DNA of 64,000 nucleotides, taken from NCBI GenBank assembly GCA_024235255.1, contig JACKMT010000003.1, positions 124,001 to 188,000 of the forward strand. The letters run 5' to 3'. The notes beneath the pieces are model-generated. The model saw only the letters and a list, made by a program, of their open reading frames with translations. It did not search any database and had not been told where the DNA came from. This document shows, piece by piece, positions 1 through 7,604 of this stretch. The DNA is from Chromatiaceae bacterium. GTDB taxonomy: Bacteria; Pseudomonadota; Gammaproteobacteria; Chromatiales; Chromatiaceae. Made by a program: the position numbers and the translations under genes. Position 1 is the first letter of the stretch, and the number at the start of each line of letters is the position of its first letter.

Positions 1-185
1 AGGGCCGGCTTGCGCAAGATACGGCCTTTGCCGGTGGCTGCGAGGGCGTCTTTATAGTTGATGCCGGACCATTCGACTGCAATAACCACTTCGCCGTCGG
101 TCAACTGTGCCAGTGTCATCAGCTCGAACGCAGCATCTATCCGGCCGTTGTTGTCGTGTAAGCGGAAAGCGCGAAAGTTGTTCAT
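1..185 (-). CDS. AcuI/YhdH-family zinc-free quinone (acrylyl-CoA) reductase, N-terminal fragment
   Basis: The gene runs off the left edge, so only the first 61 or so residues are visible. They begin MNNFRAF and contain the segment VEWSGINYKDALAATGKG, which is the typical N-terminal GroES-like fold signature of the YhdH/AcuI branch of medium-chain dehydrogenases. Members reduce acrylyl-CoA or quinones with NADPH and lack the catalytic zinc of alcohol dehydrogenases. The start is the ATG complementary to 183-185. The cofactor-binding half lies outside the window, so the substrate cannot be judged. It is transcribed away from the following genes. Confidence 0.8.
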   Translation of the reverse strand, partial: MNNFRAFRLHDNNGRIDAAFELMTLAQLTDGEVVIAVEWSGINYKDALAATGKGRILRKPA

Positions 186-478
186 TTATGGATTTCCCCG
201 TGAGGTTTGGCACTCTACGCTAAACGTTTTGCCCGCAAGCCGCAATATTGACGTAGTCAGGGCTGTGGGGCGTTGTGAGAGATTCGTAAGAGGGAAGATC
301 CATGCGGCGGGACCTTGGCACGATCCTTTTGTCTGCCGTCATAAGCGGGTTAAGCTTAATAACTCGCAGTGCGTAAATTCCTTCAGTTGCAGCTGTATTC
401 GCACAGCAGTTACTGATTTGACCGCAGAGACTACCTGGCTATACTTGGAGCTACCGAAACCAGTCACTGCCTCCTGCT

Positions 479-640
479 ATGGACCTTTTCAATCTGGCTT
501 TTTACGCAATCGTTTGCGGCATCCTAAGTGCAGCCGCTCCGTTGCTTGGCCGTATACCGGTGCGGCTCGGCGTCGGCATGATTGTTGGCATTGCAGCCGC
601 GGGTGCTCTGCCTACCGTTAAGAGTGCGCTCGGTTTCTGA
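479..640 (+). CDS. Small two-helix membrane protein (53 aa)
   Basis: This short reading frame encodes 53 residues with two hydrophobic stretches (about 5-22 and 29-48) separated by a basic turn, GRIPVRLG. That pattern predicts a hairpin in the inner membrane. The next gene starts 14 bases after its stop, so the two are probably cotranscribed. There is no clear Shine-Dalgarno sequence ahead of the ATG, which lowers confidence in the start. I recall similar small proteins of unknown function from other gammaproteobacteria but cannot name a family. No function is assigned. Confidence 0.6.
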   Translation: MDLFNLAFYAIVCGILSAAAPLLGRIPVRLGVGMIVGIAAAGALPTVKSALGF

Positions 641-653
641 GGAGGATCTTTGC

Positions 654-1193
654 ATGAGCGGTCTGTGCGATTCATCCAGGTCGACACTGATCGTAATCGA
701 TCTGCAGGAGCGGCTGATGCCGGCAATCCACGACGGCAGTGAAGTAATCAGGCGTGCAAAAATCCTCGCGCAGGCGGCAAAAATACTCGCAGTTCCTGTT
801 ATCGGAACCGCGCAGAGCGCCGCCCGACTGGGCCCAAATGTTGCCGAAATCAGCGCATATCTTGATCAGACGTTGGCTAAGGATAGCTTCAATTCCTGTG
901 CCGCAGCTGAGTTTCTTGCAGCGCTTCCGGATTCCCGCGGCGAACTCATCGTGTCGGGCTGCGAAGCGCATGTATGCGTACTACAGACGGTTTTGGGATT
1001 GTTGCGCAGAGAGTATAAAGTGAAACTGGTAGCCGATGCGGTAGGGTCGCGCCGTCCGTTCGACAAGGCCGTTGCATTGGATAGAGCAGCTGCGGCAGGA
1101 GCCGAAATAGTAACCACCGAGATGGTGGTTTTCGAATGGCTGCGCGACAGCAATCATGCCGAATTCAGGCAACTGCTTGCACTCGTCAAATAG
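654..1193 (+). CDS. Isochorismatase-family cysteine hydrolase (179 aa)
   Basis: This is a cytoplasmic hydrolase of the isochorismatase superfamily, YcaC-like branch. The family triad is visible as Asp16 (VIDLQERL), Lys76 (LAKDSF) and Cys108 (EAHVCVLQT), and the segment GTAQSAARLGP matches the substrate-loop region of the family. The start at 654 is chosen because a strong GAGGAGG ribosome site lies just upstream. An in-frame start at 582 would add an unrelated arginine-rich leader. The substrate cannot be predicted: relatives hydrolyse amides, isochorismate or unknown compounds. It follows the small membrane-protein gene closely. Confidence 0.88.
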   Translation: MSGLCDSSRSTLIVIDLQERLMPAIHDGSEVIRRAKILAQAAKILAVPVIGTAQSAARLGPNVAEISAYLDQTLAKDSFNSCAAAEFLAALPDSRGELIVSGCEAHVCVLQTVLGLLRREYKVKLVADAVGSRRPFDKAVALDRAAAAGAEIVTTEMVVFEWLRDSNHAEFRQLLALVK

Positions 1194-1291
1194 CGCGGTT
1201 TCTGCTCTGATCTCATAGCCGTAGACTGGTTAAGGCTGAAATCAGTTCTCCCATGGTTTGTAGTTGGCGATGTTTTGTGAAAACATTTTGA

Positions 1292-1319
1292 TTGACTTGA
1301 CCGACCGGTCAATTATACT
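1292..1319 (+). promoter_or_regulatory. tetR promoter with inverted-repeat operator in its spacer
   Basis: A -35 element TTGACT (1292-1297) and a -10 element TATACT (1314-1319) are 16 bases apart. The spacer is filled by the inverted repeat TTGACCG-AC-CGGTCAA at 1297-1312, whose seven-base arms are perfect. A near-identical site precedes the next gene at 1976-1991. The expected transcription start falls at or very near the tetR ATG (1326), and no ribosome site is visible, so the message may be leaderless. Autorepression by the TetR protein is inferred. Confidence 0.75.
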
Positions 1320-1325
1320 TCTGCC

Positions 1326-1916
1326 ATGAGCCCTCCTATGGACACTTACCAACGCATACTTGATTCGGCCAAGGAACTCATCTATGCCAAGAGTTATGCG
1401 GATGTGGGTGTCGCTGCCATCTGCGAGAAGGCCAAGGTTCAGAAGGGGAGTTTTTACCATCATTTTTCCAGCAAACAGGAGCTTACGCTGGCGGTAATCG
1501 ATGCCTACTACACTGACTTAAAAGCCGTTCTGATAGAACAGGCATTTAATTCTGGTTTGCCGCCTTTAGAGCGCTTTGCAAAGTTCGCTGAGCTGTCTAT
1601 CGACATGCAGATCAGACTCCATAAACAGACAGGGCATGTGTACGGATGCCCGCTCGGTAATCTGGGCACCGAAATGTCCACCCAGGATGAAGCGATCCGG
1701 TGCAAACTCGATGGAAAGTTTGCTTCACTGCAAAAACTTTTTCGCGCCACCCTGCAGGAGGCGGTCGACAGGGGTGACGTAAAAGGTATCAATGTAGACA
1801 TTACAGCCCAAGCCATGTTGGCGATGTTCGAAGGCTGTTTGTTACTCGCCAAAACGCACAACGATCCCCTAATCCTGCGCCAGTTACTGCCAGCCGCGGC
1901 ACAACTTCGACTCTAA
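1326..1916 (+). CDS. TetR/AcrR-family transcriptional regulator (196 aa)
   Basis: The N-terminal helix-turn-helix is clear at about residues 25-50 (GVAAICEKAKVQKGSFYHHF), followed by the usual SKQEL helix. The C-terminal region is an all-helical ligand-binding domain with GCPLGNLGTEM, a segment common in the NemR/AcuR-like TetR group that senses electrophiles or small acids. The matching operators in its own promoter and before the AhpD-like gene indicate a two-gene regulon. An alternative start four codons later (MDTYQ) is possible. The inducer is unknown. Confidence 0.93.
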   Translation: MSPPMDTYQRILDSAKELIYAKSYADVGVAAICEKAKVQKGSFYHHFSSKQELTLAVIDAYYTDLKAVLIEQAFNSGLPPLERFAKFAELSIDMQIRLHKQTGHVYGCPLGNLGTEMSTQDEAIRCKLDGKFASLQKLFRATLQEAVDRGDVKGINVDITAQAMLAMFEGCLLLAKTHNDPLILRQLLPAAAQLRL

Positions 1917-1941
1917 CTTACCAATAAATAAGGAGATAACC

Positions 1942-1962
1942 ATGTATCTGCATAATAACTGA
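1942..1962 (+). other. Hexapeptide mini-ORF with a strong ribosome site
   Basis: Twenty-five bases after the tetR stop lies a near-ideal ribosome site (AAGGAGAT, 1930-1937) followed by ATG and only five more codons before TGA (peptide MYLHNN). It would be carried on the tetR transcript. It may be the relic of a deleted gene start or a translated leader. There is no evidence that the peptide does anything. Confidence 0.25.
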
Positions 1963-1975
1963 CTTAACCCTGAAT

Positions 1976-1991
1976 TAGACCGACCGGTCTA
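1976..1991 (+). promoter_or_regulatory. TetR-type operator upstream of the AhpD-like gene
   Basis: The sequence TAGACCG-AC-CGGTCTA is a perfect inverted repeat with the same two-base centre as the site in the tetR promoter (TTGACCG-AC-CGGTCAA). It lies 38 bases before the ATG at 2030. Its inner 12 bases are identical to the first site, which strongly suggests that one TetR protein binds both. Confidence 0.75.
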
Positions 1992-2029
1992 CTACTACTC
2001 TATGAATACCAAACCCCGGAGAAAACACC

Positions 2030-2602
2030 ATGCAAAATCTTGCTGCCAAGGAAGATCGTTCCGCGCTTATCCATCCCCGTATCCCTGAGGGTGACGAAAC
2101 AAAGGTCGCAGCCATTCTCGGTGCCATTGAAGCGCACCTCGGCTTTGTACCGGATGGCTTGCGCCTTTACAGTTTCAGTCCCCCCTTGCTGGAGTCCTTT
2201 ATCAGTAATATCAATTACTTCAATATGGGCGGAACCCATCTGTCGCCGGCGTTGACGGCTATGATACGTTACCAGGTCTCCTGGGATTCGGGATGCAGTT
2301 TTTGTGTCGATATGAACGAAGGCTTTCTGACAAATATGGGCATGAAACTGGATAGCATCCGTGCTTCCCGAGGAGTGCCTGAGGCTGCGCCATTAGATAA
2401 CAAGGACAAAGCGTTGTTAATGTTGGCAACTAAATCGGTCACAACACCGGAGGCGATTGGCCAGGCTGATCTGGCAGAGGTTCGCCGGTACGGTTGGGAT
2501 GATCGGGCCATATTTGATGCCGTTGTGCAAGCTGCCAACAATCGCGCATTCAACTATGTTTTGCGCACTTTCAATATTGAACACCAAGGTGCACTTGCCT
2601 GA
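2030..2602 (+). CDS. Carboxymuconolactone decarboxylase / AhpD-like protein (190 aa)
   Basis: The protein is a small all-helical member of the CMD/AhpD superfamily. A redox CxxC pair is present at Cys89-Cys92 (SGCSFCVDMNE). In classical AhpD the motif continues to a histidine four residues later; here that position is Asn96, so peroxidase-linked chemistry may differ. The start has a good ribosome site (CGGAG) nine bases upstream. The gene lies behind the TetR operator, so it probably responds to the same inducer, plausibly an electrophile or organic peroxide. A terminator follows. Confidence 0.85.
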   Translation: MQNLAAKEDRSALIHPRIPEGDETKVAAILGAIEAHLGFVPDGLRLYSFSPPLLESFISNINYFNMGGTHLSPALTAMIRYQVSWDSGCSFCVDMNEGFLTNMGMKLDSIRASRGVPEAAPLDNKDKALLMLATKSVTTPEAIGQADLAEVRRYGWDDRAIFDAVVQAANNRAFNYVLRTFNIEHQGALA

Positions 2603-2619
2603 TCGGAGAGGTTAGCGAG

Positions 2620-2652
2620 GGCAGCGGGTCGTACAATAACCCGCTGCCTTTT
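2620..2652 (+). terminator. Rho-independent terminator after the AhpD-like gene
   Basis: The ten-base arms GGCAGCGGGT (2620-2629) and ACCCGCTGCC (2639-2648) pair perfectly around a nine-base loop and are followed by TTTT. It lies 18 bases after the stop codon. Confidence 0.88.
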
Positions 2653-2699
2653 GGGTGCGATATGCAGCATGCAGATTGCAGATTATCGGAACTATTTCA

Positions 2700-2861
2700 A
2701 TGAAAAAGAGAACACAGCCGCTGCTCGCACTCATCGTCATCGGCTTGATCGACACGGTCATTCCATTTTTCCCGGTCCTTGCGCTGGTGCTTATCTACGT
2801 GCTGCTTGAAAGGCCGGCATGGTTCCTGAATTGGGTGCAGGAAATATACAGAACCGGATAG
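2700..2861 (+). CDS. Putative small membrane protein (53 aa)
   Basis: A 53-residue frame begins MKKRTQ and contains one long hydrophobic stretch (about residues 8-38) that could form one or two membrane helices, then an amphipathic tail (ERPAWFLNWVQEIY). Basic N-terminal residues fit an inner-membrane protein. There is only a weak ribosome site. It starts after the terminator of the previous gene, so it would need its own promoter. No family is recognised. Confidence 0.45.
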   Translation: MKKRTQPLLALIVIGLIDTVIPFFPVLALVLIYVLLERPAWFLNWVQEIYRTG

Positions 2862-2952
2862 GCCGCACATGCGCTCGAAGAAAATGAGTCACACCAATCA
2901 ATGCGCCTGGTGCGGGCGTAAATGTTTCGTTCTACCCACTCCTTTGCGGTAT

Positions 2953-3315
2953 TCAACAATCTCCGCCGCCGGTATCGCAGCTGTCGCTGCCCGAGTCTCC
3001 GCTGTCAATGTAGCCGTGCGGACGTCCTAGCGAAAGCTCGGCCAGCCATACTCCCGCGCTGATAATCGCCAGCGGGACGAGCAGAAACAGATCGACCGAG
3101 GAAAGATGTCCCAAAATCAGGCAACCGACGGCGATCATACACCAGCCAAGCCAGTTCCTCCGGTCGGGAAAGTAACCTCGATAGACAGACAAGAGGCAGA
3201 GCGCGAAGATAGCTGCGGCAATACTCCCTGCAGTACTGAAGCCGACTGGTTCGTTTATATAGTGGTAACCGACCAGGATCAGCAGAAGGCAGCCCATAAT
3301 TCTGGTTAGCGTCAT
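2953..3315 (-). CDS. Four-helix membrane protein with Gly/Asp/Cys tail (120 aa)
   Basis: Four hydrophobic segments are visible (about residues 4-20, 28-47, 57-73 and 74-93 of the shortened protein), separated by short basic loops such as YRGYFPDRRNW. The last 25 residues are unusual: GYIDSGDSGSDSCDTGGGDC, rich in Gly, Asp and Ser with two cysteines and ending on Cys. This resembles flexible metal-binding or low-complexity tails but no motif is certain. The start at 3315 follows a GGTGAG site; a start 22 codons upstream is possible but adds an unlikely leader. Function is unknown. Confidence 0.6.
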   Translation of the reverse strand: MTLTRIMGCLLLILVGYHYINEPVGFSTAGSIAAAIFALCLLSVYRGYFPDRRNWLGWCMIAVGCLILGHLSSVDLFLLVPLAIISAGVWLAELSLGRPHGYIDSGDSGSDSCDTGGGDC

Positions 3316-3393
3316 GGTCTCACCGGCATGGATGCTGTAGATCAATTTCGAATATATCCCTAGATCTCGGCAGAATGCCATGTTTATTCATTA

Positions 3394-3410
3394 GAACCCA
3401 TCTCATAATC
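3394..3410. repeat. Short dispersed repeat, core GATTATGAGATGGGTTC (inverse orientation)
   Basis: GAACCCATCTCATAATC is one base different from the complement of the motif seen at 12563-12612, 19856, 27431 and 30549. It lies in a non-coding stretch 21 bases before a copy of the larger three-hairpin repeat. Confidence 0.6.
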
Positions 3411-3430
3411 ACCGCGAACCGCCAGGTGAC

Positions 3431-3563
3431 TTGATTCATTCGGAACTACGCCGCCATCCGCTGCGGGAACTCACCCATTGGGTTTCCAAAAAGGGGAGAA
3501 GTAGCGTTCCCTTTTGGTTGTCAGTGAGATCTTATATCTCATTGGTCAACTAACCTTAATTCC
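3431..3563 (+). repeat. Three-hairpin intergenic repeat, copy A
   Basis: This copy begins TTGATTC and ends CTAACCTTAATTCC, like copies at 32171 and 40975. Its third stem is AGTGAGAT (3523-3530) with ATCTCATT (3536-3543). Relative to the copy at 40975, two base pairs have changed on both sides (T-A for C-G and A-T for G-C), so pairing is kept while sequence drifts. It fills most of the gap between the membrane-protein gene and the exported-protein gene at 3715. Confidence 0.82.
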
Positions 3564-3714
3564 ATGCAATATCTTGGCACACACTGCCGTCGGCTTTTTG
3601 TGGTTGAGAGTTGAGGTGCCTTGCCGGCGATGGAGGGGGTAGCGCTGCCAACTGAAAGGTTGCAGGCATTACAGTATACTATTCCGATCAGCTTTTACGG
3701 GCAATGTCAGTCGT

Positions 3715-4125
3715 ATGAAAGAGATGATAAGACACATAACTCTGGCCGGTATGCTTGTTGTGAGCCAGGGCGCTTTCCCGGCAAAACCGCTGCTAAGCGA
3801 TGAGACCGCCAGTTTGCTGGTGGAATTGGTGCGGGCTTCCCTGGAGTATGATTTATACAATGCCCGCTGTCGCGGTAATGCGGCTTCAACAAAAACCGAG
3901 GACAGCAATCGGCTGCTCCTTTTCAAGTATCGACTGACGGTGAATCAGGTGATCAATTACTATATAGGCCAGGATGACAGAGCCGAAAAAGCCGCCATCG
4001 AGCAGACTTTTCTGCAAAAATTGAGTTCGATGGGAGGTTGTGCTCTGGCGAAAAAGAGCGGCTTACCGAAACAGCTGGATAAGAACTATCGACAACTATT
4101 CGAGCAGGTCTCAAACCAGCCCTGA
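3715..4125 (+). CDS. Hypothetical exported protein (136 aa)
   Basis: An N-terminal signal peptide is apparent: MKEMIRH, a hydrophobic core ITLAGMLVVSQGAF, and a likely cleavage before Lys or Pro near residue 24. The mature part is helical and charged and has two cysteines (in NARCRG and GGCAL), which could form a disulfide in the periplasm. An alternative start at 3724 would shorten the signal by three residues. The transporter gene follows three bases after the stop and is likely in the same transcript. No family is recognised. Confidence 0.7.
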   Translation: MKEMIRHITLAGMLVVSQGAFPAKPLLSDETASLLVELVRASLEYDLYNARCRGNAASTKTEDSNRLLLFKYRLTVNQVINYYIGQDDRAEKAAIEQTFLQKLSSMGGCALAKKSGLPKQLDKNYRQLFEQVSNQP

Positions 4126-4128
4126 TTT

Positions 4129-5028
4129 GTGTCGGCTGATGGAGAGAGGGTGTATTCAACACAGGTACTCGGCTGGTTCGCGGTTTTCTGTTCTGCGTTC
4201 TGTTTCTATATTGCAACGGCGATTATTCGCTGGGCGGAGGCGTATGTCGCAATCGAAGCGCCATATTTTGTCTTCGCCCGCTTTATTCTCGGGTTCTGCG
4301 TTGTCTGTTTCACCCTGCTCGTCAGCAGGCGCCGCTTACAGCCGAACAGGTATGACTTGCTGCTGGGCCGCACCATCACGAACACGATAGCTGTGTTCTG
4401 CTTCTATAAGGCCGTCGAAGTTGGATCATTGGCAGAGGCCAATATTCTGAATATGACCTACCCGCTATTTGTTGCTTTGTTTGCCTGGTTCTTTATTAAA
4501 GAGCAGCGGGACACTTTTATCCTTATGGTCGTTGGCGTCGCGTTCGTCGGCATTTGGTTGATACTCTCCCCAGGTGACATCGGTGTGAAGTGGGAGAATA
4601 TGTGGGGGCTTTGCTCGGGGATGACCGCGTCCCTGGCGATGATTTATCTCAACGTGAGCAGAAGGTTCCATGATTCACAGACCATACTGTTCTATATGTT
4701 CGGCCTCGGGGCCCTGATGGTGTTCGCACTGTTCAGCGAAACCATATTCTGGCCGAATGGGCGTGAACTATTGTTCTTGTTTGCCTGTTCAGCTGCTGGT
4801 GTGCTGGGTCAATATCTTCTGACCTACGGCTTTCTGTTCGTGACAGCGGTCGAGGGTTCGATTATCTCTTCGAGCAGGATACTCATAGCGGCGCTGCTCG
4901 GTCCTCTGCTGGTGGGAGACCCGGCTTTGACGCTCACCGGATGGTGTGGGGCGCTGCTTATATTCGCCGCCAATTCCGTGCTCGCTTATCGCAAGTCAAA
5001 GCGGGCGGCTACCGGAACTGCCATTTAA
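4129..5028 (+). CDS. EamA/DMT-superfamily permease (299 aa)
   Basis: Ten hydrophobic segments in two halves match the duplicated EamA (drug/metabolite transporter) fold. Typical signatures are visible: FARFILGF, FYKAVEVGSLAEANILNMTYP in the first half, and GQYLLTYGFLFVTAVEGSIISSSRI in the second. These proteins usually export small metabolites, but the substrate cannot be predicted. The frame opens with GTG at 4129, and a second GTG at 4150 is an alternative. It sits directly behind the exported-protein gene. Confidence 0.88.
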   Translation: MSADGERVYSTQVLGWFAVFCSAFCFYIATAIIRWAEAYVAIEAPYFVFARFILGFCVVCFTLLVSRRRLQPNRYDLLLGRTITNTIAVFCFYKAVEVGSLAEANILNMTYPLFVALFAWFFIKEQRDTFILMVVGVAFVGIWLILSPGDIGVKWENMWGLCSGMTASLAMIYLNVSRRFHDSQTILFYMFGLGALMVFALFSETIFWPNGRELLFLFACSAAGVLGQYLLTYGFLFVTAVEGSIISSSRILIAALLGPLLVGDPALTLTGWCGALLIFAANSVLAYRKSKRAATGTAI

Positions 5029-5293
5029 ATAGTGCTGGCGGAAATGAGCCGAGCAATTCGGAATGGAGCCGGCATCAGGCGATTGCCGATAATAGCAGTG
5101 GACCTCATTCCACAGGCTGTCATCGCCTTGTCCCGGCAGACTTGATTTTTACGGTTAGCGTCTCCGAGACGGGTTCCGGTTTACGGGGTCCCCCAATATA
5201 ATGCACGCCGTAGTCGCCTGAGTCCACGCGAGGTTGGACTGGGGATGTCTGTATCAATGTTTAATGCACCACAAGTTCGGGAACCACAATCAG

Positions 5294-6205
5294 ATGAGTG
5301 ACAACAGCAATTCCGACCTGGTTGAATTTCGGGGTGAGCAGGTTCCGCTGCAATCTCTCACAGCACGCATCGATAAGCTCGAGCGGGAGAATGCACGCCT
5401 TAGGAAGGAGCGCAGCAAGGCTGTCAAGCGCTACCGTAAACAGGAAGAGTTGAAGCCGTACGAAGCGGAGTTGATCAAGTTGCAGGAGCAGCTGGAGGAG
5501 GACAACCGGCGCATGATCATCCTATTCGAAGGGCGCGATGCAGCAGGCAAGGGTGGTGCCATCCAGCGCATAACCTTCTATATGAATCCGCGGCACTACC
5601 GTGTTGTTGCGTTGGGCAAGCCCACCCGGGAGCAGTACAGTCAATGGTATTTCCAGAAATATATCTCGCAGTTGCCCCGGGGAGGGGAGATCGCGATCTT
5701 CGACCGCAGCTGGTATAACCGTGCTTTGGTTGAGCCGGTGTTCAAGTTTTGTACCGAAAAAGAGCACCTCGACTTCATGCAGGGTGTAGTGGGATTCGAA
5801 CAGGATCTGGTACGCCAGGGCAGCCTGCTGATCAAACTCTATTTCAGTGTCAGTAAAGAGGTACAGGCTAAACGTTTCCATGTGCGCAAGACCAATCCTC
5901 TGAAGCAGTGGAAACTCAGTGAAATCGACCTGCAGGTACAGGAGCGCTGGGACGATTTTTCCCGGGCAAAATTTGAAATGCTGAAGCGCACCCATACCCG
6001 GACAACACCCTGGACCATCATTCAGGCAGACGATAAACATCGCGCCAGGCTCAATGCGATCAAGCTGATCCTGAATAGTTACGACTACAAGGGCCGAAAC
6101 AAAAACCTCGATTACCAGCTCGATCCCAGCGTGGTGCACTCGGGTGCGGAAGAGATGGAGAAAATGACAGCCGATTTGCTCAGAAGCGGCAGGCTTGTGG
6201 AGTAG
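5294..6205 (+). CDS. ppk2: Polyphosphate kinase 2 family protein (303 aa)
   Basis: PPK2 enzymes transfer phosphate between polyphosphate and nucleoside di- or monophosphates. The Walker A loop is FEGRDAAGKGG (residues 78-88, Lys86), the Walker B/lid segment is DRSWYNRALVEPV (from 137), and TNPLKQWKLSEID and WTIIQADDKHRARLN are further family signatures. An N-terminal coiled segment (residues 15-70) precedes the kinase domain. The start at 5294 matches the usual family length; an in-frame start at 5234 adds 20 unlikely residues. Whether it uses GDP, ADP or NMP cannot be told by eye. A TATAAT box at 5197-5202 may belong to its promoter. Confidence 0.93.
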   Translation: MSDNSNSDLVEFRGEQVPLQSLTARIDKLERENARLRKERSKAVKRYRKQEELKPYEAELIKLQEQLEEDNRRMIILFEGRDAAGKGGAIQRITFYMNPRHYRVVALGKPTREQYSQWYFQKYISQLPRGGEIAIFDRSWYNRALVEPVFKFCTEKEHLDFMQGVVGFEQDLVRQGSLLIKLYFSVSKEVQAKRFHVRKTNPLKQWKLSEIDLQVQERWDDFSRAKFEMLKRTHTRTTPWTIIQADDKHRARLNAIKLILNSYDYKGRNKNLDYQLDPSVVHSGAEEMEKMTADLLRSGRLVE

Positions 6206-6284
6206 CAGGCCAGATAAGGGACCGGTACCGGCATCAATCGGCTTGAGTTGCTGTATCGCACTCCAGGTTAGGTGCGGCAGTGCT

Positions 6285-7589
6285 TTATCGACCGGTGTTC
6301 AGCAATTCACCGATCTCTTCAGCCGTAACCGGCGACCCGAACAGTGGACCCTGAGCACGGCTGCAGCCGAGGGAGCGAAGCCATGCAGCCTGCTCCTCGG
6401 TTTGTAAGCCGCTGGCAGTGACCGGTTTGCCCAATTTTTTCGCAGCCGCCATGGTGGTCTCCACCAGCAAGCGGGCACGTGTGTCCGAAAGGCCGTTGCG
6501 CACCAAGGTCGAATCCAGCGTGAGACGGTGGAGAGGATAGAGGATCAATGCGGTGAGGGAGGCGTGGCCGGCGCCAAATCCGAACACCGAGAGTTTGATG
6601 CCCAACTCCGCGAATGCGGCGAGTACAGTGGAGGACTTCTCCGGGTTCTGCAGAATGCTCGACTCGGGCAGGCCCAGCGACAAACGCTCCGGCGCCAGTG
6701 GAGCGTTGTCCAGCACGCTTGTCACGATACTCACAAAGCGCTGGTCGATAAAACTCGGCGCAGGTGTATAGATCAGCAATTCAAGCGAACTATCGCTGTT
6801 GCGAGTCCATTTGCCGTAGGCCAAGAGCGCCTGTTCGAGTACAAAGGTTCCCACTCTGATGGACAGTCCCAGGTCTTCGGCGAGTCCGACCAGCGCTCCG
6901 GGAGAGATCATTCCCAGCTCCGGATGCTGCCAGTAGACTAACGCTTCGACGCTCTCGATTTGCTTGCCCTCCATACGGTAATGCGGGCGGTAGCGCGCCA
7001 CCAGTTCACCGGTGCTTACAGCCTGCAGCAGGCGATCCTCCAGTATCGTATATTGCACGATATTCTGTGAAATGCGTTGGGAGTAAAACTCAAATCCTGT
7101 GCCTTTACGCGCAGCGGCGTCACGTGCACTGCGGGCATTGAGCAGCAGCGAGTCTGCATCTGTACCGTCCGCCGGATAGAGGCTGATGCCACCGGTCAGG
7201 ATTGGCTCATCGAACTCAAGCGGGGTGCGCCTGCGCAGTTCGCGCATCAGCCGTGTGACAACCCGGTTTGCGTCTCCCGGACTGAACAGATTTCCGAATG
7301 TGACAATAAATGTACCCTGCTCACTGATTCCGCTAAAGTCGCTGTGACGAATGATACTTTGCAGTGCTGCCGTGACCGCCTGAAATTTTCGCTGTTCCGT
7401 CCTGCTCTCACCCTCTTCGACCGCGAGCACCTTTAGATCGAGCACCGCGACGATGCGGTCGCTGCGCTGTGCCAGGGATATCCATCTGTTCAACAATTCG
7501 CGGGTTAACAGGATATTGGGCAACCCGGTCGTTGCGTCGTATAGCGCCGGATGCCGCGGGCCGGCAGCGGTTGATTGATTCACGTGCAA
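6285..7589 (-). CDS. Catalytically degenerate GGDEF-EAL protein (434 aa)
   Basis: The protein opens with DATTGLPN, the usual entry to a GGDEF domain, and continues into an EAL domain from about residue 185. Both active sites look dead. The GGDEF signature is replaced by SEQGTF. In the EAL half the first motif survives (VEALVYWQHP), but the metal and catalytic motifs are altered: DDFGTG reads VFGFGAG, the usual KID reads TLDS, and EGVE reads SGLQ. Such proteins typically bind c-di-GMP or act as protein partners. It is transcribed 15 bases behind a GNAT gene, so the two probably act together. Confidence 0.88.
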   Translation of the reverse strand: MHVNQSTAAGPRHPALYDATTGLPNILLTRELLNRWISLAQRSDRIVAVLDLKVLAVEEGESRTEQRKFQAVTAALQSIIRHSDFSGISEQGTFIVTFGNLFSPGDANRVVTRLMRELRRRTPLEFDEPILTGGISLYPADGTDADSLLLNARSARDAAARKGTGFEFYSQRISQNIVQYTILEDRLLQAVSTGELVARYRPHYRMEGKQIESVEALVYWQHPELGMISPGALVGLAEDLGLSIRVGTFVLEQALLAYGKWTRNSDSSLELLIYTPAPSFIDQRFVSIVTSVLDNAPLAPERLSLGLPESSILQNPEKSSTVLAAFAELGIKLSVFGFGAGHASLTALILYPLHRLTLDSTLVRNGLSDTRARLLVETTMAAAKKLGKPVTASGLQTEEQAAWLRSLGCSRAQGPLFGSPVTAEEIGELLNTGR

Positions 7590-7604
7590 GATCCCTCCCG
7601 TGGC

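Noticed and set aside
2884..3030. Small plus-strand frame beginning MSHTNQCAWCGRKC
   Set aside because: The CxxC-like start is attractive, but the rest runs antisense through the better-supported membrane-protein gene at 2953-3315, and no ribosome site precedes it.
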